From Bifidobacteriaceae bacterium (GTDB lineage Bacteria > Actinomycetota > Actinomycetes > Actinomycetales > WQXJ01): DNA of 16,454 nucleotides. Shown in pieces: positions 6,773-13,401 of this stretch (positions within the stretch are counted from its first letter, which is position 1; each line of letters starts with the position of its first letter). The DNA lies in the NCBI GenBank assembly GCA_031279575.1, contig JAITIG010000014.1, positions 1-16,454 of the forward strand. Direction: 5' to 3'. The position numbers and the translations under genes are program-made. Under the pieces are notes generated by a model. The model ran no database searches and had not been told where the DNA came from. It worked only from the letters and a program-made list of their open reading frames with translations.

Positions 6773-8170
6773 CTACAAGTCCAACTGGCGCGCCACCACG
6801 GCCGCCAAACGCTGCGCCACCGCCTCGGCCTGCCGCTCGGTTGGGGCCTCCACCATCACCCTGACCACCGGCTCGGTGCCCGAGGCGCGCAACAGCACCC
6901 GGCCCGAGGCCCCCAACTCGTCCTCGGCCGCCGCCACCGCCGCCAACACCGCCGGGTCTGAGCCGACCCGGGAGCGGTCGACCTCGCTGACGTTGACCAA
7001 AACCTGCGGGAAGGTCTCCACCGCCGCCGCCAACTCCCCCAGCGGCGCCTCCTGCGCCCGCACCTCGCAAGCCAGCTGCACCGCCGTCAAAGTGCCGTCC
7101 CCGGTGGTGGCGTGCCGGGCCATGATGATGTGCCCGGACTGCTCCCCGCCCAGCGCGTAGCCGCCCCGCACCATCTCCTCTAGGACGTAGCGGTCCCCCA
7201 CTTGCGTGACGCGCAGCGCAATGCCGCGCCGCTCCATCGCCTGGAACAGCCCCAAATTCGACATCACCGTTGTGACCAGCGTGTTTTTCGCCAATTCGCC
7301 CCGCTGGCGCAGCGCCAGGGCCAAGATCCCCATGATCTTGTCGCCGTCGACCAGCTGGCCGCCGGAGTCGACCGCCAAGCAGCGGTCGGCGTCTCCGTCG
7401 AAAGCGAACCCGGCGTGCGCCTCCAGCCCGGCCACCGCCCGCTGCAGCCGCTCCGGGTGGGTCGAGCCGACGCCGGCGTTGATGTTGGTGCCGCTTGGCT
7501 GGACCCCGAGCGAGGTCACCTCCGCCCCGAGGCGGCGGAACACCTGCGGGGCCACCCGGTAGGCGGCGCCGTTGGCGCAGTCCAGCACCACCCGCATGCC
7601 GTCCAACCGCACCGGCGCGGCGGCCACCAGGAAATCGATGTACCGTTCGACGGCCTCGAAATCGGTCTTGGTCACCCCCACCGCGTCGCCGATGGCGGGC
7701 GACCACTGCTCGGCCAGACGGGCTTCGATGGCGTCCTCGACGGCATCGGGCAGCTTGTAGCCGGTGCCGGAGAAAAACTTGATGCCGTTGTCCTGGTAGG
7801 GGTTGTGGGAGGCGGAGATCATAACCCCGAGGTCGAAGCCCATCGAGCGGGCCAGGTAGGCCAGGCCGGGGGTGGGCACCACGCCGGCCAGCACGGCGTC
7901 GACCCCGGCGGAGGCCAAGCCGGCGGCGGAGGCGGCCGCCAGCATGTCCCCCGAGACCCGCGAGTCCACCCCGACTATGCCGCGCAGGCGCCTGGGCGCC
8001 CCCTCTTGGCGGTGGTCGCGCACCGGCGGGGCGGCGGTCGAACCGTAGCCCAGGCCTTGGGCGGCTTCCAGTTCGCGCGCGGCGGCGGCGGACAGGCGCA
8101 GCGCCAACTCGGCGGTGATGTCGCGGCCCACCAGGCCGCGCACCCCGTCAGTGCCGAACAAGCGGGCCAT
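6773..8170 (-). CDS. glmM: Phosphoglucosamine mutase GlmM
   Basis: 465 residues. GlmM interconverts glucosamine-6-phosphate and glucosamine-1-phosphate in the cytoplasm, the step before UDP-N-acetylglucosamine for peptidoglycan. The alpha-D-phosphohexomutase domains are all present: N-terminal RLFGTDGVRG (3-12), the phosphoserine loop ISASHNP with catalytic Ser121, the Mg-binding loop DGDADRC in the middle, and the GlmM-type C-terminal loop RASGTEPVVRVMVEA. The start ATG has a strong Shine-Dalgarno (AGGAGG, minus strand, 8176-8181) 5 nt away. About 15-20 extra residues (around 38-60, GYGSTAAPPVRDHRQEG) lengthen it relative to the usual ~445-450. It is third in an rplM-rpsI-glmM-dedA operon; rpsI-glmM linkage is common in Actinobacteria. 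Confidence 0.96.
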   Translation of the reverse strand: MARLFGTDGVRGLVGRDITAELALRLSAAAARELEAAQGLGYGSTAAPPVRDHRQEGAPRRLRGIVGVDSRVSGDMLAAASAAGLASAGVDAVLAGVVPTPGLAYLARSMGFDLGVMISASHNPYQDNGIKFFSGTGYKLPDAVEDAIEARLAEQWSPAIGDAVGVTKTDFEAVERYIDFLVAAAPVRLDGMRVVLDCANGAAYRVAPQVFRRLGAEVTSLGVQPSGTNINAGVGSTHPERLQRAVAGLEAHAGFAFDGDADRCLAVDSGGQLVDGDKIMGILALALRQRGELAKNTLVTTVMSNLGLFQAMERRGIALRVTQVGDRYVLEEMVRGGYALGGEQSGHIIMARHATTGDGTLTAVQLACEVRAQEAPLGELAAAVETFPQVLVNVSEVDRSRVGSDPAVLAAVAAAEDELGASGRVLLRASGTEPVVRVMVEAPTERQAEAVAQRLAAVVARQLDL

Positions 8171-8244
8171 CAGGACCTCCTACGATGCTGGGGCGGCGCG
8201 GGGCAGCGCGGGCGGGCGGACGGCATCGGCCATCGCGGCGGCGT

Positions 8245-8724
8245 TCAGCGCTTCGAGTACTGGGGGGCCTTGCGGGCCTTCTTCAGGCCGGCCTTCTTGC
8301 GCTCGGTGACGCGCGCGTCGCGTGTCAAGTAGCCGGCCCGCTTCAAGGCGGGGCGGTTGTGCTCCCGGTCAATCAGATTGAGGGCGCGGGCCACACCCAG
8401 GCGCAAGGCGCCGGCCTGGCCCGAGGTGCCGCCGCCGCCAATCCGGGCGATGACATCGAACCTGCCCTCGATGTCCAGCAGGGTGAACGGCGAGCGCACC
8501 AACTGCTGGTGCAGCTTGTTTGGGAAGTAGTCCTCCAGGGTGCGGCCGTTGATGGTCCACTGGCCGGAGCCGGGGAGCAGGCGGACCCGCGCCACCGCCT
8601 CCTTGCGGCGGCCGAGCGCCCGGCCCGGCGCCACCAGAGTCTGGCCGCGGCCGGGGGTGTCCGGCGTTTCGGTGGTGTAGGTTGACGGGATCTCTTCGGG
8701 CGCCAACTGGTCCGTCTCGGTCAC
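8245..8724 (-). CDS. rpsI: 30S ribosomal protein S9
   Basis: 159 residues. S9 binds 16S rRNA in the head of the small subunit, and its basic C-terminal tail reaches the P-site tRNA; the tail here ends [12 protein letters not shown], the family hallmark. The core begins at [14 protein letters not shown] and continues with [11 protein letters not shown] and the glycine-rich [12 protein letters not shown]. The ~35-residue acidic N-terminal extension ([13 protein letters not shown]...) is typical of Actinobacteria. The start is GTG at 8722-8724, 4 nt after AAGGAG on the minus strand. An ATG two bases upstream (8724-8726) is followed at once by TGA and cannot start the protein. It follows rplM by 33 nt in one operon. 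Confidence 0.97.
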   Translation of the reverse strand: MTETDQLAPEEIPSTYTTETPDTPGRGQTLVAPGRALGRRKEAVARVRLLPGSGQWTINGRTLEDYFPNKLHQQLVRSPFTLLDIEGRFDVIARIGGGGTSGQAGALRLGVARALNLIDREHNRPALKRAGYLTRDARVTERKKAGLKKARKAPQYSKR

Positions 8725-8757
8725 ATTGCTCCTTGAAACTGCGGTTGCGGGGCTCGG

Positions 8758-9201
8758 TTACTGGGCGACCTGCGGCAGGTCGTAGGGGATGGGCTGCTGG
8801 GCCGTGTGCGGATGGGTTGGGCCGGCGTAGATTTTCAGCTTCGCCAACTGCTCCCGGGCCAGCCGGTTCTTCGGCAGCATGCCCCGAACCGCCTTGCGCA
8901 CCACTTCCTCCGGCCGCTTCGCCATCAGCTGGCTGTAGGGCACGGCGGTCAGGCCCCCCGGGTAGCCGGAATGCCGGTAGGCCCGCTTCTGGGCCAGCTT
9001 GTTGCCGGTCAAAGCCACCTTGCCGGCGTTGATCACGATGACGTAATCCCCGGTGTCGAGGTGCGGCGCGAAGATCGGCTTGTGCTTGCCGCGCAGCAAG
9101 CGCGCCGCCTGGCTGGCCAAACGGCCCAGCACCACATCCGTGGCGTCGATGACATGCCAGGCCCGCTCGATCTGGCCGGCCTTCGGGGTGTACGTGCGCA
9201 C
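8758..9201 (-). CDS. rplM: 50S ribosomal protein L13
   Basis: 147 residues, the normal length. L13 is an early-assembling large-subunit protein binding 23S rRNA. Recognisable blocks are [16 protein letters not shown], the GDYVIVINA strand, [12 protein letters not shown] and [15 protein letters not shown]. The start is GTG at 9199-9201, giving the usual [10 protein letters not shown]-terminus; the Shine-Dalgarno is weak (GAAGAA close to the start). It is the first gene of rplM-rpsI-glmM-dedA and lies behind a good promoter and a structured leader. In E. coli L13 represses its own rplM-rpsI mRNA, so the leader hairpins could be regulatory. Confidence 0.97.
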   Translation of the reverse strand: MRTYTPKAGQIERAWHVIDATDVVLGRLASQAARLLRGKHKPIFAPHLDTGDYVIVINAGKVALTGNKLAQKRAYRHSGYPGGLTAVPYSQLMAKRPEEVVRKAVRGMLPKNRLAREQLAKLKIYAGPTHPHTAQQPIPYDLPQVAQ

Positions 9202-9297
9202 AGTTCTTCAGCCTTACTTGTTTCTTCAATGGTGCGTTGCCCGGCGCGCGGGCGCTGAGGCGGGCGCGCGCCAACGTGCGGCCTTGCGCGCACGGGA
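9202..9297 (-). promoter_or_regulatory. Structured 5' leader of the rplM operon, two hairpins
   Basis: Between the predicted transcription start (about 9297) and the rplM GTG lie two inverted repeats. The first is a 6-bp stem (9275-9280 with 9289-9294, 8-nt loop) near the 5' end. The second is a perfect 8-bp all-G/C stem (9243-9250 with 9265-9272, 14-nt loop) about 40 nt before the start codon. Autogenous control by L13 is known in E. coli; control here is inferred from structure only. Confidence 0.45.
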
Positions 9298-9303
9298 CGT
9301 TTC

Positions 9304-9333
9304 AGGGTAGCCCCGGCCCCACCCCGGGGTCAA
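9304..9333 (-). promoter_or_regulatory. Promoter of rplM-rpsI-glmM-dedA
   Basis: On the minus strand TTGACC (9328-9333) and TACCCT (9304-9309) are separated by 18 nt, a good match to a housekeeping-sigma promoter with -35 TTGAC and -10 TANNNT. Transcription would start near 9297. The perfect 10-bp palindrome accccggggt (9321-9330) overlaps the -35 box and could be an operator, though it may be chance in G+C-rich DNA. Confidence 0.65.
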
Positions 9334-9575
9334 AACGCCTCCCCGCCCGTCTCGCCGCCGAGGGCGCCAAGGCCGGGCCGCGGTATTTCAGCTTGCCCAA
9401 CAGCCAGCCTTCCTGGGCCTGCCGACTCGTCAAAGGCCTTCAGCAAGGGTCAACCGAGCCAGCGCCCGGCCTCCGCCGAGTCCCGCGATCCCCAACGCCA
9501 AGCGTTATCCCAGGCCAGGAGTCCATTCCCCGGTTAATCAGGCCACCTCGGGCCAAGCAGCCGGTAGTTGAGGCT
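9334..9575. other. Intergenic stretch without recognised features
   Basis: This is the middle of the 446-bp gap between divergent rplM and greA. It is less G+C-extreme than its surroundings. I found no tRNA T-loop signature (such as GGTTCGAATCC on either strand), no family-like reading frame and no strong inverted repeat. It may hold further promoters or operators. Confidence 0.5.
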
Positions 9576-9581
9576 TAGACT
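9576..9581 (+). promoter_or_regulatory. Possible -10 box (TAGACT) of the greA-maf promoter
   Basis: TAGACT fits the actinobacterial -10 consensus and lies 66 nt before the greA ATG, giving a leader of about 60 nt. No good -35 stands 16-18 nt upstream. Weak, position-based call. Confidence 0.35.
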
Positions 9582-9647
9582 GGGCTGTTCGCGCGGGCCC
9601 GGGCGGCCCCGGCGCACCCGATCCGATGGCTAGAAGGAAGTGACACC

Positions 9648-10127
9648 ATGACCGAGACGACCTGGCTGACCCAGGAGGCGTATGACCGGCTCGCCGCCGA
9701 GCTCGCCCACCTCCAGGGCGAAGGCATGGCCGAGGTGGTCCGCCGCATCGAGGCCGCCCGCTCCGAGGGCGATCTGAAAGAGAACGGCGGCTACCACGCC
9801 GCCCGCGAGGAGCAAGGCAAGATGGCCAGCCGCATCGCCACGCTCAAAGCGCTGCTCCAAAACGCCAAAGTTGGCGGCGCCCCGGTCGACTTGTCCACCG
9901 TCCAACCGGGCATGGTGGTGACCGTTGAGCTGGGCGGCGGCGAGCGCCAATTCCTGTTGGGCTCGCGCGAGGTGGCGGCCGGCTCCGATGTGACCGTGTA
10001 CTCGGAGAAGTCTCCCATCGGCGCGGCGGTGGCGGGCGCGCGAGTCGGCGACACCCGCACCTACCTGACGCCGGCCGGCAAACAGATGTCCGTCAAAGTG
10101 CTGGCGGCCCAGCCCTACACCGCCTGA
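9648..10127 (+). CDS. greA: Transcription elongation factor GreA
   Basis: 159 residues, normal length. GreA enters the secondary channel of RNA polymerase and stimulates cleavage of backtracked RNA. The N-terminal coiled coil (about 8-78) carries the family motif SEGDLKENGGYHAAREEQ, including the tip acids Asp42 and Glu45 that position the catalytic Mg ion (Asp41/Glu44 in E. coli). The C-terminal FKBP-like domain (about 85-159) has the typical SPIGAAVAGARVGD loop. The ATG is preceded by AGAAGGAAG at 9632-9640, 7 nt away. It begins a two-gene unit with maf, which starts 3 nt after the greA stop. Confidence 0.96.
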   Translation: MTETTWLTQEAYDRLAAELAHLQGEGMAEVVRRIEAARSEGDLKENGGYHAAREEQGKMASRIATLKALLQNAKVGGAPVDLSTVQPGMVVTVELGGGERQFLLGSREVAAGSDVTVYSEKSPIGAAVAGARVGDTRTYLTPAGKQMSVKVLAAQPYTA

Positions 10128-10130
10128 GCC

Positions 10131-10952
10131 GTGGCCCTGCGATTGGTCTTGGCCTCGGCTTCCCCGGCCCGCCTGGCCACCCTTCAAGCCGCCGGGATCG
10201 ACCCCTTGGTGCAGGTCAGCGACCTCGACGAGGCGGCGGTGCTGGCCGGCGCCCTGGCCCGCGACCCGGCTTTGGCGCCGGCCGGGCAGGTCACCGCCCT
10301 GGCCCGGGCCAAAGCCGAGGCGGCGGCCCCGCTAGCCCCGCCGGGCGCCCTGGTGCTGGGCTGCGACTCGATGCTGGAACTCGACGGCGAGGTGCTGGGC
10401 AAGCCGCGCGATGCCGCCGACGCCCGGCGCCGCATCCGCCAGCAGTCTGGCCGGGCTGGGGTGCTCCACACCGGCCACTGGCTGCTCGGGCCGGCCCTGG
10501 CGGTTGGCCCGCGCCCGGCCTGGGGCGCAGGCGCGCCGAGCGCCGGCGGCGCGGACCGGCCGGCTGGGGCGGCCCCGGGCGCCGCTTCGCCCGCTGGGGC
10601 CCCGCCCCACCCGGTCGCGGACCACCCAGTCGCGCACCAGCCGGGCGGCGCGGGGCGGCGGGGCGAGGGGGCGGCATCGTCCACCGTGGTGCGGTTCGGG
10701 GACTTGACCGAGGCTGAGATCGAGGCCTATGCGGCCACCGGCGAGCCGCTGGCGGTGGCGGGCGCGTTCACCATCGACGGGCTGGGCGGGCCCTTTATCG
10801 AGGGCTTGGAGGGCGACCACCACGGGGTGGTGGGCTTGTCGCTGCCGGTGCTGCGCCACCTGCTGGCGCGCTTCGGCGTGGCCGTCTTCGACCTGTGGCG
10901 CCCCGAACTGCGCCCTGACGCCGCGCCCCGGGCGGCGGCGGGGGGCGCGTAG
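10131..10952 (+). CDS. maf: Maf-family nucleoside triphosphate pyrophosphatase with a low-complexity insertion
   Basis: 273 residues from GTG, clearly longer than the usual ~200-220. Maf proteins hydrolyse (d)NTPs and modified nucleotides to monophosphates, removing non-canonical or excess nucleotides. Family motifs are visible: LASASPARLATL (7-18), GCDSMLELDGEVLGKP with catalytic Asp79, LHTGHWLL (112-119), and STVVRFGDLTEAEIEAY (184-200) leading to ATGEPLAVAGAFTIDGLG. Between HTGH and STVV, where relatives have about 10-20 residues, stands an Ala/Pro/Gly-rich segment of about 63 residues (121-183) with a short repeat (HPVADHPVAH). The core motifs are intact, so the enzyme is probably active. 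It is translated with greA (3-nt gap). A maf next to acyl-CoA carboxylase genes is a conserved actinobacterial arrangement. Confidence 0.92.
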   Translation: MALRLVLASASPARLATLQAAGIDPLVQVSDLDEAAVLAGALARDPALAPAGQVTALARAKAEAAAPLAPPGALVLGCDSMLELDGEVLGKPRDAADARRRIRQQSGRAGVLHTGHWLLGPALAVGPRPAWGAGAPSAGGADRPAGAAPGAASPAGAPPHPVADHPVAHQPGGAGRRGEGAASSTVVRFGDLTEAEIEAYAATGEPLAVAGAFTIDGLGGPFIEGLEGDHHGVVGLSLPVLRHLLARFGVAVFDLWRPELRPDAAPRAAAGGA

Positions 10953-11004
10953 GCCGGCCGGCCTGGCCGCCGCAGGCGGTTGGGCGGACTTGGCGCCGAG
11001 GCGG

Positions 11005-11031
11005 CCGCGCCCGCCCGGGCGGGGGGCGCGG
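11005..11031. terminator. Possible hairpin terminator after maf
   Basis: An 8-bp perfect G/C stem (ccgcgccc 11005-11012 with gggcgcgg 11024-11031) encloses 11 nt that can pair further. There is no T-run after it, only ggttgtggg, so it is not a standard intrinsic terminator. Actinobacterial terminators often lack U-tracts. The gap 10953-11114 otherwise holds only G+C-rich sequence. Confidence 0.3.
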
Positions 11032-11105
11032 GGTTGTGGGGGCGCCACAAATTGGGCCGCGCGACCTGGCGGGCCGCCGAGGCGGCGCCCAGGCGGTCCG
11101 CCGCC

Positions 11106-11111
11106 TAGCGT
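11106..11111 (+). promoter_or_regulatory. Possible -10 box (TAGCGT) of a leaderless promoter
   Basis: TAGCGT fits TANNNT and ends 6 nt before the GTG at 11118 (3 nt before the ATG at 11115). Standard spacing would place the transcription start exactly on that GTG. No Shine-Dalgarno precedes either codon and no -35 was recognised. Confidence 0.4.
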
Positions 11112-11114
11112 GAA

Positions 11115-13022
11115 ATGGTGTTCACCAAAGTCCTGATCGCGAACCGGGGGGAGATCGCGGTTCGGATCGCCCGCGCCTGCGCCGAGGCGGGCCTCGCCTC
11201 GGTGGCGGTCTACTCGCCGGAGGACCGCGACGCCATGCACGTCCGCCTGGCCGACGAGGCTTACGCCCTGCCAGCCGCGGCGGCCGCCCCAGCCAGCGCA
11301 GCCGCGGCCGGCGGCGCGGGGCAGCCGCACCCGCCCGCCGCCGGCTACCTGGACGCCGAGGGGATTGTGGGCTTGGCGCTGCGGGCCGGGGCCGGCGCCG
11401 TCCACCCGGGCTACGGGTTCTTGGCCGAGTCGGCCGCCTTCGCCCGGGCCGTGGCGCGGGCCGGCCTGGTCTGGGTGGGCCCGCCGCCGGCCGCGCTCGA
11501 CCAGGTGTCCAACAAGGTCAGCGCCCGCCAACTGGCCCGGCAGGCGGGCGCGCCCCTGGTCCCGGCCACCGACGGCCCGGTTGCCAGCGCCGCCGATGTG
11601 CGGCGCTTCGCCTCCCGCCACGGCTACCCGGTGGTGGTCAAAGCCGCCTACGGCGGCGGCGGGCGCGGCATGCGGGTGGTCAGGGGGCCATCCGAGGCCG
11701 GCGCCGCCCTGGAGGCCTGCCAGCGCGAGGCGGCGGCCAGCTTTGGGGGGGCGGAGTGCTTCGCCGAGCGCTACCTGGAGCGGCCCCGGCACGTTGAGAC
11801 CCAGTGCCTGGCGGACGCCCACGGCGCCATCGCCATCGTCGGCACCAGGGACTGCACCATCCAACGGCGCCACCAAAAACTGGTCGAGGAGGCGCCGGCC
11901 CCGTTTTTGGCCCCGGCCCAAGAGCGCGCCCTGGCGCGCGCCTCCCGCGCGGTGCTGCACGCCGCCGGCTACGTGGGGGCGGCCACCTGCGAGTTCCTGC
12001 TCACCGCCCAGGGAGAGTGCTATTTCATGGAGGTCAACCCCCGCCTCCAAGTCGAGCACCCGGTGACCGAGGCGGTGACCGGCCTCGACCTGGTGGGCGA
12101 GCAGTTGCGGATCGCGGCCGGCCAGGCGCTCGGCGGCGGCGACCTGCCCGCCCGCGGCCACGCCATCGAGTTCCGCCTCAACGCCGAGGACCCGGCCCGC
12201 GGCTTCCTGCCCTCGCCCGGACTGGTCACCCGCCTCCAGTTGCCGGGCGGGCCGGGCCTGCGCTGCGACTTCGGCTACCAGGCCGGCGACTACCTGACCG
12301 GCGCGTTCGACTCCCTGCTGGGGAAGGTGATCGTGTGGGGCCGCGACCGGGCGCAGGCGCTGGCCCGGGCCCGCCGCGCCCTGGCCGAGTTGGCGGTCGA
12401 GGGCGTGGCCACCGTCCTTGACCTGCACCGCGCGGTGGTGGGCGCGCCTGATTTCGCGGCCCCAAGCGCCGCCGCCTTCCGCGTCCACACCACCTGGCTG
12501 GAACACGAGATGGCCGATGCCGTCGCCGCCCTTCCCAGCCCCGCCCCCGCCCCCGCCGCCGCCGCTAAGGCCGGCCCGGCCACATCCACAGTGGTGGTCG
12601 AGGTGGACGGCAAACGCCTCGAGGTGGTCTTGCCAGCCTCCCTCGGCGGCCACCTGGGCGGCCACCTCGGCGGCGGCGCGGCGGCGGCGCAGGCGGACCT
12701 TGGGCCCGGCGGCGCCCCGGGTGGGCCGGGCTGGCCGGGGGGCGGGCCGCGCCGGGCTTTGAAGCGGGCGGTGGGCTCCCCGGTGGGGGCCTCGGCCGGC
12801 GGCGCGGTGACCGCCCCGATGCAGGGCAGCGTGGTCCGGGTGGCGGTGGCCGATGGCGACCAGGTGGCGGCCGGGGACCTGCTGGTTGTGCTGGAGGCCA
12901 TGAAGATGGAGCAGCCCCTGACCGCGCCCCACGCCGGCCGAGTGCGCCGCCTGGCCGCGGCCCCCGGCGACCGGGTGGCAACCGGCGCCACCCTTTGCGT
13001 GGTCGAACCAAGCCAACCCTGA
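11115..13022 (+). CDS. Acetyl/propionyl-CoA carboxylase alpha subunit (biotin carboxylase + biotin carrier)
   Basis: 635 residues. It carboxylates its own biotin using ATP and bicarbonate, then passes CO2 to acetyl- or propionyl-CoA with a separate beta (AccD/PccB) subunit, making malonyl- or methylmalonyl-CoA for lipids. Biotin carboxylase signatures run in order: KVLIANRGEIAVRIARAC (5-22), HPGYGFLAES, the ATP-grasp glycine loop KAAYGGGGRGM, RDCTIQRRHQKLVEEAP, MEVNPRLQVEHPVTE and RLNAEDP. The C-terminal carrier domain has EAMKMEQ with biotinylated Lys597. An Ala/Pro-rich insertion (about 53-75) and a Gly-rich linker (GGHLGGHLGGG and beyond) lengthen it past the usual ~590-600. The start is ambiguous: ATG 11115, or GTG 11118 giving MFTKVLIANRGE as in relatives. 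No accD is visible in the window. AccA/PccA naming is uncertain. Confidence 0.95.
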   Translation: MVFTKVLIANRGEIAVRIARACAEAGLASVAVYSPEDRDAMHVRLADEAYALPAAAAAPASAAAAGGAGQPHPPAAGYLDAEGIVGLALRAGAGAVHPGYGFLAESAAFARAVARAGLVWVGPPPAALDQVSNKVSARQLARQAGAPLVPATDGPVASAADVRRFASRHGYPVVVKAAYGGGGRGMRVVRGPSEAGAALEACQREAAASFGGAECFAERYLERPRHVETQCLADAHGAIAIVGTRDCTIQRRHQKLVEEAPAPFLAPAQERALARASRAVLHAAGYVGAATCEFLLTAQGECYFMEVNPRLQVEHPVTEAVTGLDLVGEQLRIAAGQALGGGDLPARGHAIEFRLNAEDPARGFLPSPGLVTRLQLPGGPGLRCDFGYQAGDYLTGAFDSLLGKVIVWGRDRAQALARARRALAELAVEGVATVLDLHRAVVGAPDFAAPSAAAFRVHTTWLEHEMADAVAALPSPAPAPAAAAKAGPATSTVVVEVDGKRLEVVLPASLGGHLGGHLGGGAAAAQADLGPGGAPGGPGWPGGGPRRALKRAVGSPVGASAGGAVTAPMQGSVVRVAVADGDQVAAGDLLVVLEAMKMEQPLTAPHAGRVRRLAAAPGDRVATGATLCVVEPSQP

Positions 13023-13110
13023 CCCGAAGGCGGCCCATCCGCGCGGGTCCAAGCGTGGCGCCCAACGTTATGGCTGATCCCGCCCGCCCCGATCGCGCCA
13101 CTGCCGCCCG

Positions 13111-13279
13111 CGGGCGGGAAGCTAGCCCGGCCCGCCGGGGCGGGCGGGAAGCTAGCCCGGCCCGCCCGGCCCGCCGGGGCGGGCGGGAAGCTAGCCCGGC
13201 CCTCCCGGGGCGGGCGGCAAGCCAGCCCGGCCCGCCGGGGCGGGCGGGAAGCTAGCCCGGCCCGCCCGGCCCGCCGGGG
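13111..13279. repeat. Five-copy G+C-rich tandem repeat
   Basis: Five abutting copies of a unit starting cgggcgggaagctagcccgg lie at 13111-13140, 13141-13179, 13180-13210, 13211-13240 and 13241-13279, with lengths 30, 39, 31, 30 and 39. Copies 2 and 5 are identical and carry an extra 9 bp (cccgcccgg-like duplication); copy 4 has two substitutions (ggcaagcca). A sixth partial unit follows. Each unit contains inverted repeats (cgggc...gcccg around gggaagcta; cccgcc...ggcggg across junctions) and the palindrome gctagc. It lies between the carboxylase and CAP genes. It could be a terminator-like or protein-binding array, or simple slippage. The rest of the 13023-13401 gap (13023-13110 and 13280-13387) shows nothing recognisable. 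Confidence 0.92.
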
Positions 13280-13387
13280 CGGGCGGCGGGTTTATGGCAG
13301 GGGGCTTGATCTGGCAGAGTTGGGGGTACCTGCCGCCGGCCTTGACCCCAGGCGCGGCCCGGCACCCCACCGGCTGACACAACACGC

Positions 13388-13394
13388 AAGGAGG
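13388..13394 (+). promoter_or_regulatory. Strong ribosome binding site of the CAP-domain gene
   Basis: AAGGAGG stands 7 nt before the ATG at 13402, an ideal Shine-Dalgarno that fixes this start. No convincing TANNNT/-35 pair was found in 13280-13387. Confidence 0.8.
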
Positions 13395-13401
13395 GCCACT
13401 G

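Noticed and set aside
9202..9647. tRNA or small RNA gene in the rplM-greA gap
   Set aside because: No T-loop or acceptor-stem pattern on either strand; structures near rplM are explained as its leader.
10332..13052. Open frame of 906 codons on the minus strand across maf and the carboxylase gene
   Set aside because: It lies opposite two genes with clear family motifs; its translation is Arg/Gly/His-rich with no domain. Long antisense frames are expected at this G+C content.
12995..13255. Short plus-strand frame through the tandem array, encoding REASPAR-type repeats
   Set aside because: Overlaps the carboxylase end, has no Shine-Dalgarno, and its repeats only reflect the DNA array.
13111..13279. 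CRISPR array
   Set aside because: Units abut with no unique spacers and no cas genes are present.
13306..13326. TTGATC upstream of the CAP gene as a -35 box
   Set aside because: Nothing matching TANNNT stands 16-19 nt downstream; the closest (TACCTG) is at 15 nt and lacks the final T.
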